A DNA stretch of 64,000 bases. Source: Odontocerum albicorne. Lineage: Eukaryota; Arthropoda; Insecta; Trichoptera; Odontoceridae. Each line of letters starts with the position of its first letter. Position 1 is the stretch's first letter. Below the pieces are notes generated by a model. The model was not told where the DNA came from, ran no database searches, and saw only the letters and a list, made by a program, of their open reading frames with translations. This document shows, one piece after another, positions 33,298 to 44,034 of this stretch. Both the position numbers and the translations under genes were made by a program. The DNA lies in assembly GCA_949825065.1 (NCBI GenBank), contig OX463846.1, positions 7,211,366 through 7,275,365 on the forward strand, in the 5' to 3' direction.

Positions 33298-33612
33298 CAA
33301 TTTGTAATTTGTTTTATCAAACAATGTTTATTCCATTTTTTTGGAACGGTATAACTACGGGTTTTAAGACTTTCACCTCATCATCAGGGGAGCTCAAACA
33401 AGACTTGTCAGTCTTGTTTGTGCTCCCTGTCAAGAGTCAAGTCAAAACAAGACCCTTGTCAAGAGTCTTGTTTGTGCTCCCCTGATGATGAGGTGAAAGC
33501 CTTGAAACCGGTAGGGTTATACCGTTACAAAAAAATGGAATAAACAGTGTTTGATAAAACAAATTACAATGTCTTTAAGCCTCCACAATTTTAATGCCTT
33601 AACTGTAAATAA
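33298..33612. mobile_element. Inverted-repeat element P, copy 2 (Penelope-like motif)
   Basis: Arms 33303-33400 and 33470-33570 mirror each other: TATTCCATTTTTTTGGAACG against its complement at 33525, and ACCTCATCATCAGGGGAGC against GCTCCCCTGATGATGAGGT at 33474. The loop region has inverted and direct copies of GACTTGTCAGTCTTGTTTG-like sequence. The flanking segment shared with copy 1 follows. Confidence 0.6.
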
Positions 33613-33682
33613 TATATGACTACAATGTTTATTAAGGAGTTGAATTTTCACTTTAACCATCGAGATATGGAATATATCGATT

Positions 33683-34048
33683 TGTGGCGTTCGTATGCGC
33701 GGTCAATGACCGGCGAAACGACCTTTGCATACCTTAACAATTTGAAACAAACAAGTGCAAGGTCCACACGCCGGTCATTCAACTCACTATCAGGCGTGGA
33801 GCGCATTCCATGCTACAGCGAGAAGGTAACACATTTGTCGCGCCAAATCCCAAAACAGATTGTTACCTACACGCGGCAAGAAGCGTATTGTGAATGCAAA
33901 AACGAGACGGCGGTATATCCTGCGCGCATTCCCGCACACATTCAAGAATAGTATAAATACCTACGTCTATCAATTAAATTTCTCTTTCCGCATTGCGATC
34001 TAAACAAGTTTTATTTATCAACAAACCATCCTCATCATCTCTCCTAAA
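33683..34048 (+). mobile_element. Solo LTR of the gypsy family (366 bp)
   Basis: Starts TGTGGCG, has CGGTCAATGACCGGCGAAAC, then ATAGTATAAATACCTACG, then TCTTTCCGCATTGCGATCTA, and ends CCTAAA, aligning with the LTRs at 3913 and 8371. It is flanked by GATT on both sides (33679-33682 and 34049-34052), a clean 4-bp target duplication. Solo LTRs form by recombination between the two LTRs of one insertion. The 111-codon ORF spanning the left part is incidental. Confidence 0.92.
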
Positions 34049-34686
34049 GATTCAACAAGATCATTCCATGTGCGAGTGGTGATTCTTTTAACAGCTCATT
34101 TCAAGATATGTTTTTAAAAGACTGCAGATTTCATTTGTTAGATGTAAAAAGGATGATTGATTGGAAGAAGTGGTTTTGACGCAATAAATCAGCGAAACAT
34201 GTTTACTTTGAAGTATTAAAATAAAAACAAAGTTAACATTTGTTTTTATCACTTGAAATACAAAAACTGGTGCATTGAAATATTTTTCTTTTTACAACTC
34301 TAAAAAAAATCTATGCAATTTTATTTATGATTATTTCCTACAATACCGGAAACTACTGTGGAATATGAAATTCTGTGAAACATTTTTATTTTGATTGATT
34401 TTACATCGAACTACGACAAAAGCTTTGGTAAATTTCGTGCAGTTTTATTGTTCAACATTATTCCGAAGTAAATGCAATTTTAAGTGCTTTGCATACTCAA
34501 CAGCTTGCTTGCCAACAATAAATTGCTGGTTTCAAATGAAAATCTTATAGTTCATATTATTATTTTAGAACCTCATTTTGATTGGAAAGCTGTAAAATCA
34601 GCCGAATAATATTTCATGAAATTCAGATCTGCTTGTATCATATTTCATACAAACGATCCTTATCATAGAATATTACACAATCTTTG
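34049..34686. other. Intergenic AT-rich, nothing recognised
   Basis: No repeat, RNA gene or ORF that I can support. Confidence 0.4.
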
Positions 34687-34802
34687 TTATTACATTAATC
34701 CACGATACACGCGTTTCAGCTTCCTATCCCAATGCTCTTATTCCGCCTGAAGAGTCACGGGATATGAGGTAGGAACACGTGTAGTGATGATTAATGTAAT
34801 AA
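34687..34802. mobile_element. Palindromic MITE Z, copy 1 (116 bp)
   Basis: Inverted ends TTATTACATTAATCCACGAT and, reversed, TTATTACATTAATCATCACT; the inner arms CTTCCTATCCC and CGGGATATGAGGTAGG also pair. It shares ends with 35501-35716. Confidence 0.7.
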
Positions 34803-34860
34803 GTGGAATTAAAATTAATTTATTATTAACTATTCCAAAACTGAGTTTCACGAAGTTAAA

Positions 34861-35190
34861 AACGGAACCTTTGATTGATGTCATCATCTTCAGCCATACA
34901 ATCCATGGTGGGTCTTGGCTGCTTACAGGATTCTCTGTGACCTATCTCTCTCAACAGCATTCTTTATCTAATTCGTTATATTTTCTTCATCATTACGTGC
35001 TCTATTCTGAGCGTCGTGGTCTTGCTCTATATTTTGAACTCAGTGTACCACCTGTCTCCATCCCCTCCAGGCTCTGGGCAATGTTAAATGCTGCGCTTAA
35101 AAAATATCCTGTTAACTCCTTGATTTGATCCGTCCATCCTACAGGACACCTTTCTTTTGCTCGCTTTCCCTCAACTGTCGCCGTAATCAT
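34861..35190 (-). pseudogene. LINE ORF2 C-terminal remnant plus 3' region
   Basis: The minus-strand frame at 35190-35002 reads GKRAKERCPVGWTDQIKELT and ends soon after, matching the 'RRGRPP-RWTDQIK' segment of LINE ORF2 C-termini. A 3' untranslated part would lie at 35000-34861. The opposite-strand 114-codon ORF at 34784-35128 is a shadow. Confidence 0.5.
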
Positions 35191-35199
35191 ACCAACCTA

Positions 35200-35431
35200 C
35201 AGTACCCGGCGGTAAGTAATACACATCGGGCTTAAGAAAGAAACTGTCTGCCATAATCGGCTAACTTCGGTTTTGTAGACCGTCGTCTCTGTCATTTGAC
35301 AACGACTGACAAATAGCGACGGAACACGTGTATGAATAACAGAGACGACGCTCTACAAAGCCGAAGTTAGCCGATTATGGCCGACAGTCTCTTTTTTAAG
35401 CCCGATGTGTATTACTTACCGCCGGGTACTG
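35200..35431. mobile_element. Long-palindrome MITE with TA target site (232 bp)
   Basis: Arms 35200-35297 and 35338-35431 are inverted copies with only about five mismatches by eye (CAGTACCCGGCGGTAAGTAA at the ends; CATAATCGGCTAACTTCGG inside), around a ~40-nt loop. TA lies on both sides (35198-35199 and 35432-35433), which places it in the Tc1/mariner/pogo group. Confidence 0.85.
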
Positions 35432-35500
35432 TACATTTATTTAAGTCATCTGAAGAAAAAAAGAAGATATTTAACAATAACTTACTTTATCATTCGACTA

Positions 35501-35716
35501 GTTACATTAATCTCCACTACACATGTTTCTATCTCCTATCTCGAAGCTCTCTTCGAGCGGAATCATCTTGGTTTGTTATGAGAGTAGTGCTTTTTATATT
35601 TATTATATTATTTATATTAATTATAAAGCACTGCTCTCATAACAAATGGGGTCATTTCGCTCGAGGAGAACCTTGGGATAGGAAATAGAAACACGGGTAG
35701 TGGGATTAATGTAATT
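35501..35716. mobile_element. Palindromic MITE Z, copy 2 (~216 bp)
   Basis: Ends GTTACATTAATCTCCACTAC and, reversed, AATTACATTAATCCCACTAC. A second pair of arms inside (GTTATGAGAGTAGTGCTTT at 35574 against AAAGCACTGCTCTCATAAC at 35624) makes almost the whole element fold on itself. Confidence 0.75.
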
Positions 35717-36305
35717 AATGATGTAACAAAGTAATTCATGGTTATATAGTTTCACAAAGGTCATATTGAAACCTTTGATAACAAAAGTGAATTAAAAATG
35801 TATCGATCGATGATTTGGCTTGCGTTTGCTACGTTCGTTACGGCTTTCGAGAAGTTCTCAATAATAGGTTTTTCTAGAAGTTTTCCAATAAAATAAAGTA
35901 TTAATGGCACATAATTTCGCGGTTTGAAAAGTAATTGTGGCCACGATTCCGCAAGGAAACTCCCGCGACCCGCAGCCCGGGACTCCGCCTCTGGTCGGGC
36001 TTATTCGAGTGGTCCATTGAATGGTCCATACCGAGATCAACCTTATTTATGGTCACAATACACGTACGAATGCGAAATATTTGCAGAAACCGAGTTCTTA
36101 TTTTTTTCCTCGATAACTTTTAACGATTTTGTATTCACAATATACAACATTTACATCATTATAACGGAAAGGCGAACCATGGAGCACAAGTACATAACAA
36201 TGCAAACCCCATCATTTTACGGAAATAATAGGGAACAACGTTAATAGGTAAGGCCTGTGATGAAGTGGTCTCATTAAAAAAATCATATACGAGTATATCC
36301 GAAAA
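35717..36305. other. Unclassified; contains a GC-rich block
   Basis: 35930-36040 is strikingly GC-rich for the window (for example CCGCAGCCCGGGACTCCGCC) and carries the direct repeat TGGTCCATTGAATGGTCCAT. It may be part of an unrecognised element. Overlapping ORFs of 60-106 codons show no family features. Confidence 0.35.
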
Positions 36306-36309
36306 TTTT

Positions 36310-36810
36310 CAGCGTCTTTCCTATCATGAATTAGCGCTACGCTCAAACAGAGATTGTTTATTGACCATTCCAGTTCACCGCGCCTCTTTTTTTTACGTAG
36401 TTATTTACTGTCTACTGATTCTGGAATCAGTTACAAACTAATATAAGACTCGCTCCGTCCTTGGCATGCTTTAAGGAGCGACTGAAAAAACTGATAATTT
36501 CTAGTCAATAAAATAACGTGTTTCTTTCCCGATTTTTCCTTTCCTCTTCCCCATCCCTTCCTTTTACTTTAATTGATGATATCTCATTTTATATGAAAAA
36601 GAATGTTCGGGTGATTGTCCGTCTTTGTGGGGTTCGTGGGCATATGCTCACGAATTTATGAATTTCGTGGGAATGGATAGTAATTTGAACGATTTATGCA
36701 ACCGTGTAACTCGCTTCATTTAATTTTGTCTGGTTGGTTGGAAGAGATTGCCACCTGGCAATAAACCCGCCAGATTGTATTTGCAATAAAAAATGAATAA
36801 ATAAATATTT
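36310..36810 (+). mobile_element. LINE family A, 3' fragment (reference copy)
   Basis: Contains one copy of the segment amplified at 26802 (CTCAAACAGAGATTGTTTAT), then the ORF2 end (GACTCGCTCCGTCCTTGGCA), the 3' UTR (TATATGAAAAAGAATGTTCG), and the tail GGTTGGTTGGAAGAGATTGC, CCACCTGGCAATAAACCCGC, ending in ATAAAAAATGAATAAATAAA. It serves as the unamplified comparison for 26802-28165. Confidence 0.75.
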
Positions 36811-37636
36811 TTCATTAATTTTTAAACCATAGTTTTAGTAGAAATGCGAACCTTACGAGTAAATGACAAATTTATAACGATGCAAAAATACACTTTTTTT
36901 TTTATTTAGACCACCAGATTATTGGACAAGGTCTGTGAAGAAGAATTACAAATTTGATATAGGAGTATGTGTAGTTGTAGTAAATATCGAAATATTCGTT
37001 TTAATAGCAATGTAAGCCGCAGAGAAAATAACAAATGCATGACAATGCACCAAAACCTTAATTTGTAGATATACCACTTCACTAGGCAAGGCCTGTGATG
37101 AAGAATCTCATTTCTTAATCACAAATTTCATATATCATATTTGTCCTAAACACAAAAACCTTAGTTTAAATAGTGTAGTTATTGTTTGTGGTATCTTGCT
37201 TTTGTTATTTTTTTTGTTCCTTGAACTATAAAAGTGAAAATCTAACACAAATATCTGAATTCCTCACGGTCGAGCTCGCCTTATATCGGTGGAGGTATAT
37301 CTCAACTTGAGGATGTTATCAGATAAGCCTAGACCTTTTGATAGTTTTTTTTAATAAAGGTGTTTTCTTCGACATTATTTTGAAACATATATATGTAATT
37401 TCATGATATATGTGCCTATGTGTAATATATACAATGTTGCTGTCAATAAACTTACATTTTTTGTTCATATCTACATATTGTTTTTTATGTTATTTTTAGT
37501 GATGAGAACATTCATTTAATAAATGTGATAAGCTGGTGGTCTTAAAATAGGGATCACTAATTAGTCAACTAGTAGTTAGTCAGCCAGCAGTCGATGGTAT
37601 CTAAACGTAGTAATTAAGCATGATGGGGGAAGGGAC
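36811..37636. other. Intergenic AT-rich; short direct repeats
   Basis: A phrase of the type CACTAGGCAAGG-CTGTGATGAAG (37080, 38352, with relatives at 36245 and 36925) recurs about every 0.2-0.7 kb between 36240 and 38400, together with ATAACAATGCAAAA-like stretches. This suggests a diffuse, decayed repeat, but I cannot define its unit. Confidence 0.35.
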
Positions 37637-38135
37637 TATTTATTTATTTATTTATTTTTTCAATACAGGCTTAGCCCAATTACATAAGTAAAAAAAAATA
37701 TACGTATATGTATACATACATATATATAGATACAAATATACACATACATACGTATATATTCAAAGTCACTTAAATACACTGATGAGTGCTTTCTAACGCG
37801 CTCAATCTTAGAAGAAAACTTACTTTTGCTTTTGGTAATGTGATATGAAATATGTCAATATCCAAAGCAGTCCCGTTCAAAAGAGTTAAGGCCCTTCCAA
37901 CAGGCATAGCAGCTTGAAGACCCGTTCTTGAGTATGTTATTGAGAACAGTTCTTGCCGGCGCAGTCTAGTGTAATTGTTAGGAACATTTAACGCTAATCT
38001 TTGTAGTAATGCTGGACAGCTCACAACTCCTCGAACGTCTATTATGATATTGAAATGTTTGTCTTTAACTCTTGCTATGTTATTAGCGTATATTTTCTTG
38101 TCATATAAAATAAATAAATGAGATAATTGAAACAA
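37637..38135 (-). pseudogene. LINE family B, ORF2 C-terminus and 3' end
   Basis: ORF2 of a LINE encodes endonuclease and reverse transcriptase; only the last ~120 codons remain (38135-37770). The frame includes LQRLALNVPNNYTRLRRQEL and FSITYSRTGLQAAMPVGRAL, and ends ALESTHQCI. The pattern 'L-R-R--LF-I---RT------P--RAL-LLN' is the usual last block of I/jockey-like ORF2 proteins. A 3' UTR of ~80 bp follows with TTGGGCTAAGCCTGTATTGA and a TAAA-repeat tail at 37637-37660. Near-identical to 48126-48590. Confidence 0.78.
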
Positions 38136-38170
38136 AAAAAAAACAAATAAGGCGAACCGTATAGAAAATT

Positions 38171-38789
38171 GTAAAATTAATAAGAATTCGGAAACCCCTT
38201 AATCAACAAATATCATATTGTATTTATCGTTAATACTTAAACCACTGGTTTAAAAGACAGCCGAATCGTAAAGTGCAAGTATATAACAATGCAAAAATCT
38301 TTTCTTTTGTGGATATACCTCTTCACTTGACAAGGTCTCTGGATAACTACTTCACTAGGCAAGGTCTGTGATAAAATGTTCTCATTTTTTAAACATAAAT
38401 TTCAGATATATCATATGTCCAAAAAATTAAAACACTCAGCTGAAACATTCACACTTTGCATTCAAATCCTTATGCATATTTAAATCCCTAGCTATCACAT
38501 ACATAATCATAAGCTATCACGTACACAACCGCTTCATAATTTCAACAACCACATAAAAATGATACCCAACTACACACGCTCCATATTTTCATCAGTCATT
38601 TATTTAAATTGAAACTGACATTTGTAGGTGTGGGAAAGAAGAAAGGAAGGGCTGCTGCCAAGATTTCAATAACTTTTCTGGAGCTTTATACGTATTTTAC
38701 GAATATCTATGATGATAATTTCATTGAAAAAGTTAACAAATATTTGATCGTATCATAATAAACTTTCATTACATAACTTAGTGAGCTGA
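38171..38789. other. Intergenic AT-rich, nothing firm
   Basis: Includes weak repeats of the phrase noted at 36811-37636. No ORF or structure that I can support. Confidence 0.35.
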
Positions 38790-38965
38790 TTGTCACGTAG
38801 AAATCTCTTTCAACCAACTAGAAAGACGTTAAAGTTGCCTTAAGTGAAAACCAAACTGGAACACTTAAAAAATGTGAGTTCAAACGAGAATTGAACTCGT
38901 AATCCGCACTCTTACCTACTAGGCCAAGAATGTCGTCGGAACTCTTGAAGTCTCATTGCTTCAAG
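38790..38965 (-). mobile_element. SINE family 2 copy
   Basis: On the minus strand: A box TGGCCTAGTAGGTAAGAGTG, B box GAGTTCAATTCTCG, core CAGTTTGGTTTTCACTTAAG, tail TAGTTGGTTGAAAGAGATTT. The clearest tRNA-like head in the window. Confidence 0.8.
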
Positions 38966-39555
38966 TTTGGTTTTTAGTGTTTTATTTTTTATACAATTTT
39001 TTTTGGAATATCAATGAGTTGCATTGTAATTTTGTGGAGTAATCAAAATGCGATATTTCTACGATTTTAGTGTTTATCAATGGTATTTGCTTTTAGGAAA
39101 GCACTTGAGAGAGCGAAAGATTTATGTATATTTGCATGTTCGATAGTAAGAGACCGACCTTTTTGAGACTCGTTACACTGATGACACATGTCGAGGGTTC
39201 TTGACTCCACTGAGTGGCACACAGTGCTCTGTCACATCCACTCCAGGGTAGTTTTTTTAACGGGGATGGTCAACCTGTGGCTTGTGTCATTATAAATTAA
39301 CACAGTTAAAGTGAAGATTACTTTTATTAATGGTTTATTCTCAATGTAAAAAAATATATTCACGTTTAAAAATAAATTATTCCCCAAGTGACAAAACACT
39401 TTTTCGACAATGAATTTTGATGGGTACTTCAAACTAAATATAATAGTTTTTATATAAAAAATAAAATACAGACTACAAACAACTATAAGAAAAATCAAAG
39501 AGAAAATGAACGAAAGTCGAACTGCAACGTTCAAAATACACATTAAAATTTAAAT
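38966..39555. other. Intergenic AT-rich, nothing recognised
   Basis: The 103-codon minus-strand ORF at 39232-39543 is hydrophobic and AT-driven; no domain is recognised. Confidence 0.35.
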
Positions 39556-39910
39556 ACAGCGAGTCAATTTTTTTTTTAAATTTCTCTTCTTCTTCTTCCT
39601 AGTGTCATGTCAGATCCCACCAACGTTAAATATCACCTGAGAGTAGGCATCTTTGTCTCCGGCTGCCCGAAAAAGATCTCCAATGCTCCTTATACCAGTC
39701 CAGTCACGTATATTGCGGATCCAGGAGATTTGCCTCCTGCCAATACCTCTTCGACCCTCTATATTGCCTTGGATGATCAGGTGAAGTAATTTGTACTTTG
39801 CTCCTCTAAGTACATGACCCAAATAAGACACCTTTCGGATTTTAATATTAGTCAGCAATTCTCTATCAACTTTAGCTCTTTGAAGAAACCTTGTGTTGCT
39901 GACCATATCC
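39556..39910 (-). pseudogene. LINE ORF2 C-terminal remnant (YLGHVLRG type)
   Basis: Minus-strand frame of 98 codons (39906-39610). KVSYLGHVLRGAKYKLL, then IEGRRGIGRRQISWIRNIRD, then RSIGDLFRAAGDKD. This order ('YLGHVLRG-KY-LL-LI-GKIEG-RG-GRR--SWL-NIRDW') is a well-known C-terminal block of arthropod endonuclease-reverse transcriptase LINE proteins. It is unusually well conserved compared with other LINE scraps here, with no stop in 98 codons. 5'-truncated; a poly-T stretch at 39570 may mark the 3' tail. Confidence 0.85.
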
Positions 39911-40161
39911 GTCCAGGAACGTATTTTGTATTTTCTCTACTGAACATTTATTCTCACACGTTGAAAGGTGTTTTATATCACTATTCAATCCATCAAAAAA
40001 TATTTTTTATTAAAGATCCTCTACTCTATGAGACTGAAGATCATCATGACTATCTTGATATCAACCCAGAAAAGGTATATGGTACAATAATGATAGACTT
40101 CCATATGTTATTCAATAAGGATATGCGTTTTCTATTAAACATTATACGAGTTTATTCTTAA

Positions 40162-40420
40162 AAACCACTGTGATTTAATATGGCAAATAAATATTTTATA
40201 CCCATAAAGATTTTCTCCAAAATCAACTTAAAAACGTACTTACTTACTAAAATATTATACAATTTAGAAGCAGTTTGGACTTAGAATTACTTTGCTAAAA
40301 TTGATGGTGTCTCCGTGCTCCGAAAATATTTTGACATACATATTACTAAATATTCGACAACAGACTTACCGGTCTTAAGTAGTTGGAGAAACTGAATACC
40401 CCGAAGCCACTAGTTTCGAA
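40162..40420. other. Intergenic, nothing recognised
   Basis: AT-rich sequence between a LINE scrap and a SINE. The 115-codon plus-strand ORF at 39814-40161 lies partly opposite the LINE frame and is not supported. Confidence 0.3.
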
Positions 40421-40424
40421 CTTT

Positions 40425-40670
40425 CCCCTGCCTTCATAACCTAGTGGGTAAGATTTCTGCCTTCCAGTCCGTGGTTGCGGTTTCCATTACGGTTAATAAC
40501 CAGATTAAAAAAAAAAGATTCAAGTTTAGTTATGATTTAAAGCTTGTTTGAATATCTTTGTTGTAGGTTGGAACTGATTGTCACAAAACGACACACGCGT
40601 CAAGTAGAAATGTTTACAGCGATATTGTAATACTGTACAATACAATAGCTACAAATAAAAATGGAGATGA
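40425..40670 (+). mobile_element. SINE family 2 copy
   Basis: A-box-like TAACCTAGTGGGTAAGATTT (about 40439), degraded B box GGTTGCGGTTTCCATTAC, then an A-run, GATTTAAAGCTTG, and the tail GTAGGTTGGAACTGATTGTC (40564). Confidence 0.65.
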
Positions 40671-40887
40671 TTTCAACATTATTGATATTTTTTTTACTTA
40701 GAAAATAAGTTTTTTTTTTTCAAGAATAACCATGAGAGAATCTAATAGAGCAAGTGATTGCTTGTGCTGGGGTAAGGAAGGTTTTCTCCATGGAGAACGT
40801 GGTTCTCTGAATTTCAGAAACCACCTAAAAGGCAACAAAGTATTGCCGAAGTCATAAGTATGCTTATACCCTCGAAGACTAGGCGGA

Positions 40888-41002
40888 AAATACTAGTGTA
40901 CCATAAATGGTAGCTTTAATAAATTATAAAATTTATTAAAAACTACCATTTACATCGTTTTATCATTTATTAAAAGCTACCATGTACACTAGGTATAAAA
41001 AG
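40888..41002. mobile_element. Small hairpin MITE-like repeat
   Basis: ATGGTAGCTTTAATAAAT (about 40908) is inverted twice: ATTTATTAAAAACTACCAT at 40934 and ATTTATTAAAAGCTACCAT at 40964. The outer ends ACTAGTGTAC and GTACACTAGG also pair. Superfamily unknown. Confidence 0.6.
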
Positions 41003-41554
41003 AAACAATTCTAATCGAATTTATTTATATTACATACTAATTCATGCACATTGAGCAAATGTCACCAGTATGCGATAAACATGTGTTATTCACAAAGTCA
41101 ACGATTCGTCAAACAATATAAAATCGGTTATAACATATATACGTACATCCGTTTATAACATTGGGTGTTTATTTATTAAAAGTCAAGATACATTTTTATT
41201 TTTCAAATATGATTATACAGTTGTCAGCTGTCTTGATAGGAAAATACATAAAATAACAGTAGCAATTAATGTATTTATTACGAAGATATACTTTATTGTT
41301 GAACAGAAGAATATAAATATTAAAATGAGAAAGATAATTCCTCATTCGCTCACTTTATATTGTTGCTATATAAATAATGAATTTGGTTATTAAAAGTTTA
41401 CATAATTTTCTGTCAAAAAGATATGCGCTCTTCTGAGTTTCGTTTCATTCAAATAATACATTATTAAAGATTTATAATTTCATTTTGTTAAAAACAACTT
41501 TAAAGTGAGAGTGTTTTATTGTTTCTGGAAGACAAATATTACAGACTTATTATC
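41003..41554. other. Intergenic AT-rich, nothing recognised
   Basis: No repeat or coding signal that I can support. Confidence 0.35.
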
Positions 41555-41659
41555 ATGGATCAACATGATACTCGTAAGATGATTGCAAAAAAATCTGCCG
41601 ATGATAAAAGGAAGAGACGATTGCATCAATCAAAACGAATAATTTTTAAAATAAATTGA
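41555..41659 (+). other. Short basic ORF, 34 codons
   Basis: ATG in favourable context (ATCATGG). The peptide starts MDQHDTRKMIAKKSADDKRK and is strongly basic. The TGA abuts the tRNA-like SINE head on the opposite strand. Could be a fragment of an element or a truncated exon; unsupported beyond composition. Confidence 0.2.
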
Positions 41660-41735
41660 GTGCCGACGGGATTCGAATCCGTAGCCCTCAGATTAGAACA
41701 CATACTCGTACAGCTTACCGACCAGTTTTCCAATA
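41656..41735 (-). mobile_element. tRNA-like SINE head
   Basis: On the minus strand, A-box-like CTGGTCGGTAAGCTG and a near-perfect B box GGATTCGAATCCC. The acceptor ends do not pair, so it is not a functional tRNA. No family body recognised. Confidence 0.5.
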
Positions 41736-42254
41736 AAGTTTTTATGTTGACGATACCTGATTTAAAGGTTAACTCTTCGGAGAGAAATTATATTCTTCGT
41801 GGACTATTTTTGAGAAATATAACGCCTCGCATTGGAATATGCGACAGTTCCCCTTATATATTTTATTTTTACATATCTTTTAAAAATACTCACGTAGGAA
41901 GACCGTATTTGGTGAAGATGTCGTGTCACCTGCTGTAGATGTGATGTTTGGATTGTGAACGCGATAGGAAGGTAATGAGTTTCCTAGATTATTGGCGCCG
42001 AGGGGCGCCGCGATTAATTTCAATGGATGTTTCGTGATGTTCGAGAATTTTAATATCTTTTGGAAATCCTAATTCAATGGGAAAAAATACTTTCATGAAG
42101 ATAATGTGAAGAAGTTCCGATATATTTAAAACCCATTCAGGGCACTTCATTCCCCATCTGATTTTCTGTCGGTAGAGGAAGAAAGTCTGAATGAGCTGTC
42201 TTGTGACAATACAAAAATTGTCTTGTGACAATACAATTAAATAAAAAAATCGTC
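41736..42254. other. Unclassified
   Basis: Contains a 21-bp direct repeat built on TTGTCTTGTGACAATACAA at 42188-42231. The 80-codon minus-strand ORF at 41989-42231 has no recognised domain. Confidence 0.3.
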
Positions 42255-42345
42255 GTCTTAGCGATGGTTGAGCGATGATCTGTTGAGTGCTAATACTCTG
42301 TGAATCAAGGTTTCATTTCCGATTACTTATCTCTAAAAAGCTAGG
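42255..42345 (+). mobile_element. Possible SINE head
   Basis: GATGGTTGAGCGATGATC as a candidate A box and CAAGGTTTCATTTCCGATTA as a candidate B box, at SINE-like spacing. No body or tail assigned. Confidence 0.35.
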
Positions 42346-42599
42346 TTACCGGTGGTCGATGTAATCAGAACTAAATAACCCTCCATGCTCAACGCGGAAC
42401 AGGAAATTAGGGTAGTTGTGTCTAGTGTGAGAAACTGTGTATTGAATAACTAACTGGCTCGCTCGTCCCACTAATTAGTAAATTTTTGAGAGGGTCATGA
42501 AAACCTCTTTGTGCACTAAGGGTGCCGTAAAATGAAACAATTTGAAAACCACTGTGTTGAGTCAATATTTTATGGAATACTAAAATTGCGAAATAAATT

Positions 42600-43862
42600 C
42601 CATTACTCTAAAGAATATATTTAGTGAGAGAACAAATGTTTCGAGTAGAATGAGGAATTACACTAATGAACATATTTAGTGAGAGGACGAATGGTTCGAG
42701 TACAATGAGGAATTACACTAAATAACATATTTAGTGAGAGGACGAATGGTTCGAGTAGAATGAGGAATTACACTAAATAACATATTTAGTGAGAAGACGA
42801 ATGGTTCGAGTAGAATGAGGAATTACACTAAAGAACATATTTAGTAGGAGGACGACTGGTTCGAGTAGAATGAGGAATTACACTAAAGAACATATTAAGT
42901 AGGAGGACGAATGGTTCGAGTAGAATGAGGAATTACACTAAAGAACATATTTAGTAGGAGGACGAATGGTTCGAGTAGAATGAGGAATTACACTAAATAA
43001 CATATTTAGTGAGAAGATGAATGGTTCAAGTAGAATGAAGAATTACACTAAATAACATATTTAGTGAGAAGAAGAATGGTTTGAGTAGAATGAGGAATTA
43101 CACTAATGAACATATTTAGTGAGAGGCTGAATGGTTCGAGGAGAATGAGGAATTACACTAAATAACATATTTAGTGAGAGGACGAATGGTTCGAGTAGAA
43201 TGAGGAATTACACTAATGAACATATTTAGTGAGAGGTCGAATGGTTCGAGTAGAATGAAGAATTACACTAACGAACATATTTAGTGAGAGGACGAATAGT
43301 TCGAGTAGAATGAGGAATTACACTAAATAACATATTTAGTGAGAATATGAATGGTTTAAGTTGAATGAGGAATTACACTAAATAACATATTTAGTGAGAA
43401 GACGAATGGTTCGAGTAGAATGAGGAATTACACTAAAGAACATATTTAGTGGGAGGACGAATATAATGAGGAATTACACCAAATAACATATTTAGTGAGA
43501 AGACGAATGGTTTAAGTAGAATGAGGAATTACACTAAAGAACATATTTATTGAGAGGACGAATGGTTCGAGTAGAATGAGGAATTACACTAAAAAACATG
43601 TTTATTGAGAGGACGAATGGTTCGAGTAGAATGAGGAATTACACTAAATAACATATTTAGTGAGAGGACGAATGGTTCGAGTAGAATGAGGAATTGCACT
43701 AAAGAACATATTTATTGAGAGGACGAATGGTTCGAGTAGAACGAGGAATTAGACTAAAGAAAATGTTTATTGAGAAGACGAATGGTTCGAGTAGAATGAG
43801 GAATTACACTAAATAACATATTTAGTGAGAGGACGAATGGTTCGAGTAGAATAAGAAATTAT
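42600..43862. repeat. 56-bp tandem array (about 22 units)
   Basis: Unit CATATTTAGTGAGAGGACGA, ATGGTTCGAGTAGAATGAGG, AATTACACTAAATAA. Units starting at 42721 and 42777 show the exact 56-bp step. Variants of the joint (AAATAACA, AATGAACA, AAAGAACA) cluster. One unit at 43440-43480 has lost the TGGTTCGAG part. Confidence 0.95.
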
Positions 43863-44034
43863 GTTATTAGGGATAAATGGAAACTTAAATTTTCAAGGTT
43901 TACATTTATTTTTTTATAATAATAATAAAAAAAATATAGTTTACAGTGTTTTTTCGAGAGCATACTCTTAACGACACTGTTTAAACTGTCTTTCGCTCCC
44001 CTGTTCCACAGATCAAATCCAATCTTGAGAGATT

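Noticed and set aside
33474..33535. Functional hammerhead ribozyme
   Set aside because: CTGATGA and GAAA are present, and a stem III can be drawn with a bulge, but stem II is asymmetric, stem I has no partner beside the cleavage position, and the other copy has CTGAAGA. Kept only as a Penelope-like motif.
33616..33951. 111-codon plus-strand ORF
   Set aside because: It lies across the left boundary of the solo LTR, whose ends and target duplication explain the sequence.
34784..35128. 114-codon plus-strand ORF
   Set aside because: Antisense to a recognisable LINE ORF2 ending.
39232..39543. 103-codon hydrophobic minus-strand ORF as a membrane protein
   Set aside because: Hydrophobicity follows from AT-rich codons; no signal, homologue or neighbour supports it.
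41656..41735. tRNA gene
   Set aside because: A and B boxes are good, but acceptor ends do not pair and the anticodon arm is not convincing; better explained as a SINE head.
41989..42231. 80-codon minus-strand ORF as a candidate gene
   Set aside because: No domain, no splice context, and it contains part of a 21-bp direct repeat.
42600..43862. CRISPR-like array (regular ~56-bp repeats)
   Set aside because: Units are contiguous without unique spacers, and the sequence is eukaryotic.
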